The notes beneath the pieces were generated by a model. That model saw nothing but the letters and a program-made list of their open reading frames with translations. It did no database searches and had not been told where the DNA came from. Made by a program: the position numbers and the translations under genes. Below are positions 1 through 8,280 of a DNA stretch of 64,000 nt, piece by piece. Origin of the DNA: Paenibacillus glycinis (lineage in GTDB: Bacteria; Bacillota; Bacilli; Paenibacillales; Paenibacillaceae); assembly GCF_009909185.1 (NCBI RefSeq), contig NZ_JAAAMV010000004.1, positions 62,001-126,000 on the forward strand, in the 5' to 3' direction. Numbering within the stretch: the stretch's first letter is position 1; each line of letters starts with the position of its first letter.

Positions 1-765
1 GATGACGATGGTCGGAATGATGGATAGCACCGCTCCGGCCGACATGGCGCCCCAGTCGACGTCGAATTTCAGGATGAACGAGTTCATCGCGACGGGCAGC
101 GTCTTCAAGGCATCGTTATCGATGAACATGACCGCGAGGAACAGCTCGTTCCAGTTTTGCACGAAAGCGAAGATGAACGTCGACGCGATCCCCGGCAGCA
201 TGACGGGAATGATGACCCGCAGCAGGGCCGACCAGCGCGAGCAGCCGTCGATCATCGCCGCTTCCTCCAGGCTGGACGGAATTCGCTGGAAGAAGCCGCG
301 CAGCATGATCGTCGAGAACGGAATCAGCCCGACGGTATACATAAGCACGAGCGAGAACCGCGTGTTCAACAGGTCCATCTTGCTCATCATCAGGTACAGC
401 GGCGCCAGCGCGATGAAGCCCGGCAGCATCTGGGTCAAGAAGAACGCCAGCATGATTTGGCTGTGGCCGCGGAATTTGAACCGCGCCAGCACGTAGGCGC
501 TCAGCACCGAGATGACGAGCACGATCAGCGCCGCGATGATCGCCACGATCAAGCTGTTTCCGATATAGATGTGGAATTTCGAGATTTTGAAGATGTTCAC
601 GTAGTTGTCCATCGTGAACTTCTGCGGCCAATACCGGAGCGGGAAGGAGAAGATATCCTTCTGCGGCTTGAGCGACGTGATGACGATCCAATACAGCGGG
701 AATACCATGACCAGCAGGTACAGTCCCAGAAATACGACCTTGAGCGTCTTTTGCAATCCCGTCAT
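1..765 (-). CDS. Carbohydrate ABC transporter permease, MalG type (partial, 3' end outside window)
   Basis: Inner-membrane permease of a CUT1 sugar importer; 255 codons are visible and the stop lies beyond the left edge. The protein starts MTGLQKTLKVVFLGLYLLVM (first membrane helix), followed by a conserved FPLYWIVITSLKP stretch and, near residue 165, the EEAAMIDG loop that contacts the ATPase in this family. Its ATG overlaps the stop of the upstream permease by one base (TAATG), so the two are translationally coupled. Substrate is unknown because the catabolic genes, if any, lie outside the window. Confidence 0.9.
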   Translation of the reverse strand, partial: MTGLQKTLKVVFLGLYLLVMVFPLYWIVITSLKPQKDIFSFPLRYWPQKFTMDNYVNIFKISKFHIYIGNSLIVAIIAALIVLVISVLSAYVLARFKFRGHSQIMLAFFLTQMLPGFIALAPLYLMMSKMDLLNTRFSLVLMYTVGLIPFSTIMLRGFFQRIPSSLEEAAMIDGCSRWSALLRVIIPVMLPGIASTFIFAFVQNWNELFLAVMFIDNDALKTLPVAMNSFILKFDVDWGAMSAGAVLSIIPTIVI

Positions 766-1646
766 TAGAAGTCACCTACTTTCTCGGCCTTGGTGACGGT
801 GAGGAAGAAGATCGTATACAACAACAGCAGCACGATCATGATGACGCCGATCGCCGAAGCCGCCCCGTAATCGCCGGCATAAATGATCTTATCGAGCATA
901 AGCGAGGACAAAATATGCGTGCTTCCGGCAGGACCGCCGTTGGTCAAGCCGTAGATGATCGTCGGATCGTTGAAAATCCAGATCGCCCGCAGCAGCGTCG
1001 TGGCGATGATGGTCGGCAGAATATATGGAAGCGTCACGTTCCACAGCTTGCGAATGCCCGTCGCGCCGTCCATGTCGGCCGCCTCGTACAGCTCCGACGG
1101 CACGGATTGGAGCGCCGCGAGCAGCATGATGGCAAAGAAAGCGATGCCGTACCAGACATTGGCAATAATGACGGACGTCATCGCCCACTTCGGATTCGAG
1201 AGGAATCCGATCCGTTCGTGAATGATGCCGACGCGAAGCAGGAGATCGTTGATGACGCCGATTTGCGAGTTGAACATCCACTTCCAGATCATCCCGATCA
1301 GGAAGCCGGACAAGGCCCAGGAATAGAATGCGAAGCCTTGAAAAATGCCTCTGCCCCTGAACGGCTTCTTCAAGAGAAGCGCCAGCGACAGGCCGAGCAC
1401 GAATTGAAAAATCAGCGAGAAGAATACCCAGTACCCGCTGTTCTTGAGCGCGACGAGAAACTTGGGATCATGGAAGGCCGCCTTGAAATTATCGAATCCG
1501 ACAAACCGGACATGACGAAGGTCGAACAGCTTATAATCCTGGAACGCCATGATGATCCCTCTCAGGAAGGGATAATACGTGAATGCCAATACTAATAACA
1601 AGGCGGGGATCAGCCCCGATAGTATAAAGATCTTTTGATTTTTCAT
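765..1646 (-). CDS. Carbohydrate ABC transporter permease, MalF type
   Basis: 293-residue membrane permease that pairs with the MalG-type protein encoded just downstream. The N-terminus has a hydrophobic helix ending in TYYPFLRGI, typical of the UgpA/MalF group. The cytoplasmic coupling loop YEAADMDGATGIRKLW lies near residues 190-205. It belongs to the binding protein-permease-permease operon transcribed leftward from about 3090. No ATPase gene is present in the visible part; a shared MsmX/MsmK-type ATPase is likely (inference). Confidence 0.93.
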   Translation of the reverse strand: MKNQKIFILSGLIPALLLVLAFTYYPFLRGIIMAFQDYKLFDLRHVRFVGFDNFKAAFHDPKFLVALKNSGYWVFFSLIFQFVLGLSLALLLKKPFRGRGIFQGFAFYSWALSGFLIGMIWKWMFNSQIGVINDLLLRVGIIHERIGFLSNPKWAMTSVIIANVWYGIAFFAIMLLAALQSVPSELYEAADMDGATGIRKLWNVTLPYILPTIIATTLLRAIWIFNDPTIIYGLTNGGPAGSTHILSSLMLDKIIYAGDYGAASAIGVIMIVLLLLYTIFFLTVTKAEKVGDF

Positions 1647-1718
1647 ATTCGCACCGCCTTGCTTCTGGAATGTAGGAAGGGCGGCTTGAGCCGCCCTTCC
1701 CGAATCGATCGACCGACG

Positions 1719-3041
1719 TTACTTGCCCAACTTGGACTTCTGATCCGTCCAATACTCGTCCCATTTCTTCAGCGTATCGTCCAGGGAAGCTTGGCCGAGC
1801 AGCAGCGCTTGACCCGATTCCATTTCCACTTGGCCCCATTGGCCGGTGCCCGGATATTCGAAAGGCGGTTTGAAGTTCACGAATTTGTCCGGCGCGTTCG
1901 ACATGTCGAGCAGCGTTTTGTAAGGGCCGGTTTTGAAGAATTCGTCTTCGGCTGCCGACGTATGAATCGGAATCAAGCCGTAGGCTTTCGAGAATTCGGT
2001 GTTTTCGGCCGGGCTCGACAGGAACGAGATCAGCTTCCAAGCCTCTTCTTTGTGCTCGGAGTTGGCCGCCATGCCCCAGCCTGCTCCGCCTGCCGCGAGC
2101 AGCGCTTTGCCGGTCGGTCCCGCTTGCAGCGGCGCCGTTGCCCATGTGCCTTCGGCCATTTTCTCCTGCAGCGATTGGATAACGTCCGGATCCTGCAGCA
2201 GCATGCCGGTTACGCCGGAAGTGAACGCCTGCACCTGTTCTTGGAAGCCCCAGTTGACGGAGTCAGGCGGCGAAGCGTCTTTATATAATTTGAGGTAGAG
2301 TTCCATCGAAGCCTTGGCTTCCGGCGTCGAGAAGATGGTTTTGCCGTCCTTGGTGAACATGGAATCTTCGAGATTCACGTTGTCGCCGTTGTAAGCCAGC
2401 ACCATCGCGTCCGTCGTGCCGTTGGAGCCTGCGCCCCCGCGGAACGAGAAGCCGTAGCGGTTCTTGGATGGATCCGTTAGTTTCTTGGCCGTTTCGTACA
2501 GCTCGTCCCACGTTGCCGGCGGGTTCAAACCTTTCTCCTTGAACCAGTCCGCGCGGTAGAACAGCTGGCGCTCGTAGAGACCGTTCGGGACGAAGTACAG
2601 CTTGTCCCCGACGGAGCCGAGCGACTTCGAGATCGCGCTGACCGTCGAGTAATCCGACCATTTGTCGGCATAATCGTTCAGCGGCTCGATAAACCCGTTG
2701 TTCACGAATTCCGCTACGGTCAAATCGCGCACTTCGACGACATCCAGATCTTCCTTGGCGCCAAGCATCGTTCTGATTTTGTTGTCGGCTTGGTCAAACG
2801 GGGGCGAGATCAATTCCACTTTGATGTTCGGGTTTGCAGTTTCGAATTTGTCGATGGAAGCCTGAAGCAGCTCCGTCCGCTTGGGACTGGTCAAACTTTC
2901 AATCATTCGAAGCGTGACTTGTTCGTCGCCGGCGCCGTTGTCGCCGGCGGATGAGTCATTGTTGCTGCCGCAGCCCGCCAAAAGTCCGGCAGACAAAGCA
3001 CCGCATAGCAGTAAAGCCGAATACTTTTTACGCCTTGTCAT
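1719..3041 (-). CDS. Extracellular sugar-binding lipoprotein (family 1 solute-binding protein)
   Basis: Substrate-binding component of the importer, anchored outside the membrane. The 440-residue protein begins MTRRKKYSALLLCGALSAG and has a lipobox (LLAGC) followed by a short Asn/Ser/Gly/Asp linker. The start at 3041 is preferred over an in-frame codon at 3071 because AGGGGG lies a correct distance upstream and it opens directly into the signal peptide. The gene follows a strong sigma-A promoter whose start region contains the GntR operator, so repression by the neighbouring regulator is expected. Sugar specificity cannot be read from the sequence. Confidence 0.92.
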   Translation of the reverse strand: MTRRKKYSALLLCGALSAGLLAGCGSNNDSSAGDNGAGDEQVTLRMIESLTSPKRTELLQASIDKFETANPNIKVELISPPFDQADNKIRTMLGAKEDLDVVEVRDLTVAEFVNNGFIEPLNDYADKWSDYSTVSAISKSLGSVGDKLYFVPNGLYERQLFYRADWFKEKGLNPPATWDELYETAKKLTDPSKNRYGFSFRGGAGSNGTTDAMVLAYNGDNVNLEDSMFTKDGKTIFSTPEAKASMELYLKLYKDASPPDSVNWGFQEQVQAFTSGVTGMLLQDPDVIQSLQEKMAEGTWATAPLQAGPTGKALLAAGGAGWGMAANSEHKEEAWKLISFLSSPAENTEFSKAYGLIPIHTSAAEDEFFKTGPYKTLLDMSNAPDKFVNFKPPFEYPGTGQWGQVEMESGQALLLGQASLDDTLKKWDEYWTDQKSKLGK

Positions 3042-3079
3042 ATTGATCTTCCCCCTATCCAGATGTATCATACAGTCAT

Positions 3080-3092
3080 CCTGTCTGATAGG
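3080..3092. promoter_or_regulatory. Probable GntR operator in the transporter promoter
   Basis: CCTGTCTGATAGG is a 13-bp palindrome (CCTRTC-N-GAYAGG). It begins four bases after the -10 box, so a bound repressor would block initiation. Its reverse complement differs from the site upstream of the GntR gene only at the central base. Confidence 0.75.
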
Positions 3093-3096
3093 TTTG

Positions 3097-3125
3097 ATTA
3101 TATGAAAGCGTTATAGTTCTGTCAA
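3097..3125 (-). promoter_or_regulatory. Sigma-A promoter of the importer operon
   Basis: On the minus strand TTGACA (3125-3120), a 17-base spacer and TATAAT (3102-3097) form a perfect consensus vegetative promoter. It drives the binding protein and the two permeases. The GntR palindrome starts right after the -10 box. Confidence 0.85.
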
Positions 3126-3141
3126 TAAAAACCTTCGCATA

Positions 3142-3819
3142 TTAGACACTTTTCAGCTTATTTTCGATACAATCCATCATTTTATAGAATTCCTGCATGG
3201 CGATTTCCGTCTGATGGGCTTTAATTGCATCGAACATTGTAATATGAAAGGGATACGTGTCGTCGAACAGCTGCTTGTCGCCGAGCGGCTCGTTGAAAAA
3301 TCGCTCGTACATGACGGAAAACGAATCCAGCACGCTCTCGAGCACCTGGTTGCCGGTCGCTTTGATGATCGCGCGGTGAAACGCCAGATCGATCCGCGAC
3401 GTATCGTCGCCGGCTTCCTTCTGTCTCCGGTACTCCTCCAGGCAAGCCTCGATTTCCGCGATCTGGTTGTCGTTGATCCGCTTGGACGCCAGCCGGACGG
3501 CCTGCCCCTCGAGCGCCCTGCGCACCTCCAGCGTATCCAGGAGGAAATTGCGTTCCTGCTCGATCTTCACTTTGCCCATGAAACGGAAGGTATTCACGTC
3601 GCGGACGAAAATCCCTTTGCCGTTCTCGACTTGTATGATATCCAAGGCTTCGAGGGAACGCAGCGCCTCGCGCAGCGACGAACGGCCTACGCCGAACATA
3701 TGCGTCATCTCTTCGACCGAAGGAAGCTTGTCGCCATCCGACATTTCCTTCTCTTGAATATAGTTTTGAATCTCTTGCGAGACTTGCTCGTGCACGAGAA
3801 TCTTCTGAATTTTGCGCAT
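3142..3819 (-). CDS. GntR/FadR-family transcriptional regulator (FCD domain)
   Basis: 225-residue DNA-binding repressor. Residues 10-75 form the winged helix (GDKLPSVEEMTHMFGVGRSS then LREALRSLEALDIIQV). The C-terminal FCD domain shows the ligand/metal-site pattern IDLAFHRAI and YPFHITMFDAI. The ATG is preceded by GGAGGG. It is transcribed in the same direction as the importer but from its own promoter, which carries the same palindrome; negative autoregulation and control of the importer are inferred. FadR-subfamily members usually respond to sugar acids or other organic acids, so the imported compound may be of that kind (inference). Confidence 0.92.
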   Translation of the reverse strand: MRKIQKILVHEQVSQEIQNYIQEKEMSDGDKLPSVEEMTHMFGVGRSSLREALRSLEALDIIQVENGKGIFVRDVNTFRFMGKVKIEQERNFLLDTLEVRRALEGQAVRLASKRINDNQIAEIEACLEEYRRQKEAGDDTSRIDLAFHRAIIKATGNQVLESVLDSFSVMYERFFNEPLGDKQLFDDTYPFHITMFDAIKAHQTEIAMQEFYKMMDCIENKLKSV

Positions 3820-3845
3820 GGTTCCTGCCCTCCTCTTCCTAGCAT

Positions 3846-3858
3846 CCTATCTGACAGG
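3846..3858. promoter_or_regulatory. Probable GntR operator in its own promoter
   Basis: CCTATCTGACAGG, a 13-bp palindrome, lies 27 bases upstream of the GntR start codon and three bases after its -10 box. It is the second copy of the site at 3080-3092. Confidence 0.75.
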
Positions 3859-3861
3859 TTT

Positions 3862-3890
3862 ATAGTAATTTAGCGATTCTTAAAAGTCAA
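3862..3890 (-). promoter_or_regulatory. Sigma-A promoter of the GntR gene
   Basis: Minus strand TTGACT (3890-3885), 17-base spacer, TACTAT (3867-3862). Same layout relative to the palindrome as in the importer promoter. Confidence 0.7.
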
Positions 3891-3911
3891 CAAATACTGC
3901 CATAACATGTA

Positions 3912-3946
3912 AGGAAACTTCAACCATCCGAGGGCTGAAGTTTCCT
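3912..3946 (-). terminator. Hairpin after the IF-3 paralogue
   Basis: An 11-bp perfect inverted repeat (AGGAAACTTCA and its complement) with a 13-base loop lies about 40 bases past the stop of the IF-3-like gene. There is no strong T run, so termination may be partial. Confidence 0.45.
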
Positions 3947-3984
3947 ATAGCTGCGGCATCCGTGCACGACGGCCGCCTGCCGCC

Positions 3985-4479
3985 TTATGGCGATGGCGTC
4001 GGGACGACCTTTACGGCCGCGCCCTTGCCGCTGACTTGAATGCCCGTTTCCTTGGCTCCGCGTCCCTTGAGATCGGCAAGCAGCCGTTCCAGCAGCGCCT
4101 TCGCCTGCTGGCCTTCCTTGCCCTGCACGCGCACCGTCAGCTCCACGGCATGGCCGGTCTCCAGGAGCTTCTCCACCTGGCGCAATTTCGTCTCGTAGTC
4201 ATGCTCTTCGATATGCGGCGTCAGGCGGATCTCCTTCGTCTTCAGCGGCTGCTCCTTGCGCTTCTCGTCCCGCTTTCGCGCGTTCATGTCCTGCTTCGCG
4301 GCGCTGCGGCTGACGAGCCGGCAGGGCGGCGGACTGCTCATCAAGGATAGGCACACCAAGTCGACGTCGTGCCGCTTGGCAAGCGCGAGCGCTTCGCTGC
4401 GGGACACGATGCCGAGATCCTCCCCCTCGATGCCCGTCAGCTGCACCTCCGACGCTTTGATCTGTTCGTTCACGATCAT
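3985..4479 (-). CDS. Translation initiation factor IF-3 paralogue
   Basis: 164-residue protein with both IF-3 domains: the N-domain (VNEQIKASEVQLTGIEGEDL at residues 3-22, then SPPPCRL near 49-55) and the C-domain starting TKEIRLTPHIEEHDYETKLR (81-100). It is clearly divergent from housekeeping IF-3: the C-domain region LTVRVQGKEGQQAKALLERL lacks the usual RFRGRE core, and the C-terminus is altered. It is not beside rpmI/rplT, where the housekeeping infC normally lies. The ATG at 4479 overlaps the stop of the upstream epimerase (ATGA), which fixes the start. A specialised or ribosome-associated role is possible. Confidence 0.8.
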   Translation of the reverse strand: MIVNEQIKASEVQLTGIEGEDLGIVSRSEALALAKRHDVDLVCLSLMSSPPPCRLVSRSAAKQDMNARKRDEKRKEQPLKTKEIRLTPHIEEHDYETKLRQVEKLLETGHAVELTVRVQGKEGQQAKALLERLLADLKGRGAKETGIQVSGKGAAVKVVPTPSP

Positions 4480-5366
4480 GGGGACGTACGCTCCTCCTGC
4501 GCGAGCCGGTCGATCAGCCGAGGCAGCCAGTCGCTTAATTCCCGGAACGCGAAGCCTTCGGCCTGCGCCTTCGCCGTATCCATGTACCAAGGCGCCGGAA
4601 TGCCGAACGGCGACTGATCCTCCCCGTCCGCTTCCGGCACGACGTTTGCGGACTTGCCGGTCGCCTCTTCGATCAGCCGCACGACGCCGCCCGGCGAGAT
4701 CTCTCCGCGCGAACACGCATTGTACGGCCCTTCGGCCGCGGACCGGCCGAGCCAATCGAGGAACTCCGCCGCTTCGTCCGCCAAGATGAACGACATCGGA
4801 GCATCCGGAGCCGGCATGCCGATCGGCCGTCCCTGCAGCACATGCTCGACGTGAAAATGCAGCCGCCGGGTATAATCCTCCGTGCCGAGCACGATCGGGA
4901 ACCGCGCCGCGGCGACCGGGAACGGGGCCTTCTGCAGCAGCACGGCCTCTACGAGCCGCTTGCCTTCGCTATAATCGATGTCCGCCGGATAAGGGCTTGG
5001 CAGCTTGTAGCCCCGCGCGTCGAACATTGCTTCCGTCTTGCCCGCGCCGCCGTAGGGATATACGCTGAGCGACGACGTTACCACGTATTTGCCGGCGCGG
5101 CCCGCGAACAGCTCCGCGGCTTCCTCCGCTTCCTGCGGCAGGTAGCAGATGTTGTCGTAGACGACGTCGTACTTCTCGTCGCCGAGCGCCTCGCGCAGCG
5201 CGGCCGCATCCTTCCGATCGGCCTGGATATGCTTCACGCGGTCTCCGAACGGATTGGGCAGCCCGCCCCTGGTCAGTATGGCGACTTCGTCTCCGGCCGC
5301 GAGCAGCCGTTCCACCAGCTTCCTGCCGAAAAACCTCGTTCCGCCGAGCACGATTATTTTACGCAT
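4476..5366 (-). CDS. NAD-dependent epimerase/dehydratase (extended SDR family)
   Basis: 296-residue Rossmann-fold protein. The nucleotide-binding motif GGTRFFGRKL is at the N-terminus (residues 8-17), with the SDR-like serine in VVTSSLSVYPYG and a YSEGK stretch in place of the canonical YxxxK. It resembles the NAD(P)-binding isomerases often called mRNA-binding/CSP41-like epimerases. The ATG at 5366 is chosen over an in-frame GTG at 5375, because AAGGAG lies only one base before the GTG but ten before the ATG. It is coupled to the IF-3-like gene by a four-base overlap. Confidence 0.85.
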   Translation of the reverse strand: MRKIIVLGGTRFFGRKLVERLLAAGDEVAILTRGGLPNPFGDRVKHIQADRKDAAALREALGDEKYDVVYDNICYLPQEAEEAAELFAGRAGKYVVTSSLSVYPYGGAGKTEAMFDARGYKLPSPYPADIDYSEGKRLVEAVLLQKAPFPVAAARFPIVLGTEDYTRRLHFHVEHVLQGRPIGMPAPDAPMSFILADEAAEFLDWLGRSAAEGPYNACSRGEISPGGVVRLIEEATGKSANVVPEADGEDQSPFGIPAPWYMDTAKAQAEGFAFRELSDWLPRLIDRLAQEERTSP

Positions 5367-5505
5367 GCGTTCCACGCTCCTTGTTCAATGTGCTTTACTA
5401 TCTTGCCATATCCGGCTCCGCCGCGCAAAGCGCATTTCGGCCCTTCCATTTGTGTTTTGTGTTAAGATTCGCCGACGCGCCAGGGTCTTCGGACATAGGC
5501 ATAGG

Positions 5506-5533
5506 AAAAAGGAACTGCCTCCCCGGCAGCTCC
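5506..5533 (-). terminator. Intrinsic terminator after the 150-residue membrane-anchored protein gene
   Basis: Minus strand: GGAGCTGCC, a five-base loop, GGCAGTTCC, then TTTTT. Nine-base-pair stem with one G-T wobble. Confidence 0.75.
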
Positions 5534-5570
5534 TCTGGCGATTACAACCCGCGACTTACGCCGAACCGGC

Positions 5571-6023
5571 TTACTTCACGTTGCCGATAAAAGCGGACAA
5601 CGTTCGCGTCGTCTCGACGTCGGCCGGATTCATGGTCAGTTTCACGAACAGGCTCCGCAGCTCGGGCGAGTGCTGGGAGACGGTCTGCCTGTTCTCGGGA
5701 TTGAGCAAAATTTTGCTGAAACGATTCAGCGCCACGTCGATCAGGTCGTTCCTCGACTCGTAGGTCGTCTGGTCGGCCAAGGCGGCCGCGGCCGAGACGG
5801 CCGCTACGCAGGCGTTGAAGTTGGATTCATCCTCGTCGAAATCCGTGCCCAAGCTGGACGTCGCGAGGCTGAGCTGCGTCCTGAACGCCGCGTCTATGCT
5901 TTGCTGCAGGACGTTCAAGTCGGCCGCGGTCCGATTTTGCTTGATGACGCGATTGATCAGAATAACGGCAAGGACGGCAATCACGACGGAGAAGATGACG
6001 ATGATGCGCTTTGGCTTCTGCAA
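5571..6023 (-). CDS. Hypothetical membrane-anchored protein
   Basis: 150 residues, starting at a TTG preceded by GAGGAG. One N-terminal hydrophobic segment (residues 7-23, IIVIFSVVIAVLAVILI) flanked by basic residues suggests a signal anchor with the rest outside the membrane. The remainder is helical and charged, without a motif I recognise. It stands alone between its own terminator and the acetyltransferase gene. Function unknown. Confidence 0.65.
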   Translation of the reverse strand: MQKPKRIIVIFSVVIAVLAVILINRVIKQNRTAADLNVLQQSIDAAFRTQLSLATSSLGTDFDEDESNFNACVAAVSAAAALADQTTYESRNDLIDVALNRFSKILLNPENRQTVSQHSPELRSLFVKLTMNPADVETTRTLSAFIGNVK

Positions 6024-6147
6024 GACGGCTGCTCCTCTCGGTGGTCGCGGGATATCTCGAATGACCGGACTCTGACCTTCTTATCGGCCAAGCGCAGGTA
6101 CTTCATTAATGCGGCGAACCTCGGTCTCCGGATCCGGAATGCCCCGG

Positions 6148-6663
6148 TCAATCATAATCCAGTTCCTTCACGAAATACAGCACCAGCTCGTCGTCGACCC
6201 GCACCATGTCTCCCGGCTTCACCTCATTGTCTTGATACATCACGCCGTGCCCGTCCGGAATGTAGCCTCTCCGGCAATAGATGCGCTGGGCGGCGCCGTA
6301 ATCCTTGTACAGCCCCACGCCGATCCCGATATGGTTATGATGCCGGTTGACGATCGTCTCGAATTCCTCCATGAGCCGGTTGGCGACGCCGTGCTTTCGA
6401 AACGCGGGAAATACAAGCAGGTCGTTGATCTCCGGAATGTGCCTGTTCCTGAAATGCGGATAACCGGACTCGTACTTCAAATGCGCGCAGCCCGCGACTT
6501 GCCCGTCGGCGAAAGCCAGCAGCGTCATGCGGAGTCCGGATATATTCTCAAGCAAACACCGATCGTAATATTCGTCCTCCCGCAAGATATGCCGGGCTTC
6601 GAACGAAGCCTTCCATATCGCCTTGAGCGCTTCGCTTTCCACTTGCTTGAGTTGAATGTCCAT
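6148..6663 (-). CDS. GNAT-family N-acetyltransferase
   Basis: 171-residue acetyl-CoA-dependent acetyltransferase. The order of elements fits the fold: LRMTLLAFADGQVAGCAHL (strands 2-3), PEINDLLVFPAFRKHGVANR with the acetyl-CoA-binding RKHGVA loop near residues 88-93, and a C-terminal GAAQRIYCRRGYIPDG. The ATG is preceded by GGGAGG. Substrate unknown. Confidence 0.85.
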   Translation of the reverse strand: MDIQLKQVESEALKAIWKASFEARHILREDEYYDRCLLENISGLRMTLLAFADGQVAGCAHLKYESGYPHFRNRHIPEINDLLVFPAFRKHGVANRLMEEFETIVNRHHNHIGIGVGLYKDYGAAQRIYCRRGYIPDGHGVMYQDNEVKPGDMVRVDDELVLYFVKELDYD

Positions 6664-6698
6664 GCGTCCTCCCTTGCTTGCGGGTTAGAGCTGCCCGT

Positions 6699-6935
6699 TA
6701 ATCCGCCATCGATTCGGGCGGCTCCGGGTGCTTCGGGATCCTGCCAAAATAATTCGACCTGCGCCGGATTCAGCGACTTGGCTTCCTCCTGCGATATGCC
6801 TTCCCAGACGCCAAGGCTCGCTTTCATGAGCGCCTCGTCTTCGATCAACGGGATATCCCGGTCGCCTCGAATAAACTCCCCTTCCGCATATTTATACCCT
6901 TTTTTGGAATAATATCGCCTAACAACATGGCAGAA
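6699..6935 (-). pseudogene. Possible remnant of a coding sequence between GNAT and the gerA operon
   Basis: An open frame on the minus strand, interrupted upstream by an in-frame TGA, reads like real protein: RRYYSKKGYKYAEGEF, then DIPLIEDEAL, then LGVWEGISQEEAKSLNP. LGVWEG resembles part of the histidine phosphatase family, while the first part resembles a GNAT C-terminus. It has no convincing start and runs out of frame into the acetyltransferase gene. I treat it as a decayed fragment of unclear origin. Confidence 0.3.
6887..6914 (+). promoter_or_regulatory. Possible forespore (sigma-G-like) promoter of the gerA operon
   Basis: GCATA (6887-6891) and AATAATA (6908-6914) are separated by 16 bases just upstream of the gerA-type start. 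They resemble the -35 and -10 elements recognised by forespore sigma factors, the expected control for germinant receptors. The match is weak and the spacing is at the short end. Confidence 0.25.
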
Positions 6936-8279
6936 TCAGGATGGAGCGTGTATTCATTGTCTATCGCGGCCGAGCTGCAGCGTCATTTCGTGCACGACAA
7001 CGATTTCATACTGCGCCAAATCCACCTCGGAAATGAAGTCATCGCGGTGATGGGATTGAAAACGCTGATCGACTTCCCTCAGACGATCTCCATGATCCGG
7101 GATCTGATCCAGGTCGACGATCTGGCCGACCACGACATGCGGGACGTCGTCGTCGGACTGGGAGATGACTGCTCGTCCCACGTCTTCGAAAAGCTCGTCA
7201 CCGAGATTCAGCTCGGCATGCTGCTCGTCGTTCATGAGAACTCCGAAACCTGCGTCAGCCTGATTCCGGTGCCGCAGACGCTCAGCCGTTCGATCTCGGC
7301 GCCTCTGACCGAAAACAGCATTTCGGGTTCGAACAGCGCTTTCAACGAGAGCATGGAAACGAACGTCGGCCTGCTTCGAAAATATACGAACGCGGACGAC
7401 CTCCAGCTCAAGACCTATATGTTCGGGAGCACCGTCAAAAACCGCGTGACCGTGTCCTACCTGAAGGGCGCCATAGATCCCGCGTTCCTGCAAACGTTAA
7501 TCGAGGCCATCGAATCGAGGCTGCATCTGGAAGTGAACAACCTGCAGGATTTCACGAAAGTGCTAGGCCTGTCTTCCTTTAATTTGATTACCCATTACCA
7601 TACGACCGAGATGCCGCAATCCGCCATGCGAGCCCTGAGGAACGGCAGGGCCGTGCTCTTCATCGAACGGGTCCCGTTCGCGCTCGTGCTGCCGAGCCTT
7701 TTCGCGGATTTGTACATGTCCGAGGACGATAATAATCTGACGCCCATCTACACCGTCCTGCTGCGCCTGCTGCGCCTGTTCGGCATCCTCACCACGCTCA
7801 TCGCCCCGGGTTTGTATGTCGCGCTCGTATCCGTCAATCCGGACGTGCTTAGGTTCGAGCTTGCGCACTCGATTGCCAAAAGCCGATTGGACGTGCCCTA
7901 TCCGGCAATCGTGGAAACGCTGCTGTTATTAATCGTTCTGGAGCTGCTGATGGAGGCCATTATCCGGCTGCCATCCAGCATCGGACCGACCGTCACGATG
8001 GTCGGGGGCATCGTGCTGGGGCAGGCAGCCGTATCCGCGAAGCTCGTCAGCAACCTGCTCATTATCGTATTGGCCGTCATCACCATCTCGAGCGCAACGG
8101 TCGTCGGCATCCAGAATTCGCAATCGCTTCGGGTGTTCAAGTATCTGCTTTTGTTTCTTGCCGCCGCTTTCGGCGTACTGGGCCTCATGTCGGGACTCGT
8201 GGTTCTCTGCTCGTATCATGCCGGGTTTAAAACGTTCAACCTGCCCTATCTGCAATCAACAAAGCCCAAAGGTGACTGA
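6927..8279 (+). CDS. Spore germinant receptor A subunit (GerA family)
   Basis: 450-residue inner-membrane protein of dormant spores. The N-terminal soluble half contains family signatures such as TISMIRDLIQVDDL and MRALRNGRAVLFIERVPFA. The C-terminal half has about five membrane helices, beginning near LLRLFGILTTLIAPGLYVAL. It is shorter at the N-terminus than the usual roughly 480-500 residues. No good ribosome binding site precedes the ATG at 6927, so the start is less certain than the gene. It is the first gene of an A-B-C operon. Confidence 0.9.
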   Translation: MAESGWSVYSLSIAAELQRHFVHDNDFILRQIHLGNEVIAVMGLKTLIDFPQTISMIRDLIQVDDLADHDMRDVVVGLGDDCSSHVFEKLVTEIQLGMLLVVHENSETCVSLIPVPQTLSRSISAPLTENSISGSNSAFNESMETNVGLLRKYTNADDLQLKTYMFGSTVKNRVTVSYLKGAIDPAFLQTLIEAIESRLHLEVNNLQDFTKVLGLSSFNLITHYHTTEMPQSAMRALRNGRAVLFIERVPFALVLPSLFADLYMSEDDNNLTPIYTVLLRLLRLFGILTTLIAPGLYVALVSVNPDVLRFELAHSIAKSRLDVPYPAIVETLLLLIVLELLMEAIIRLPSSIGPTVTMVGGIVLGQAAVSAKLVSNLLIIVLAVITISSATVVGIQNSQSLRVFKYLLLFLAAAFGVLGLMSGLVVLCSYHAGFKTFNLPYLQSTKPKGD

Positions 8280-8280
8280 G

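Noticed and set aside
116-775. Minus-strand 219-codon frame at the left edge
   Set aside because: It is out of frame with the clear MalG-type permease (1-765), is rich in His/Arg/Asp and has no membrane segments. It is a shadow of high-GC coding DNA.
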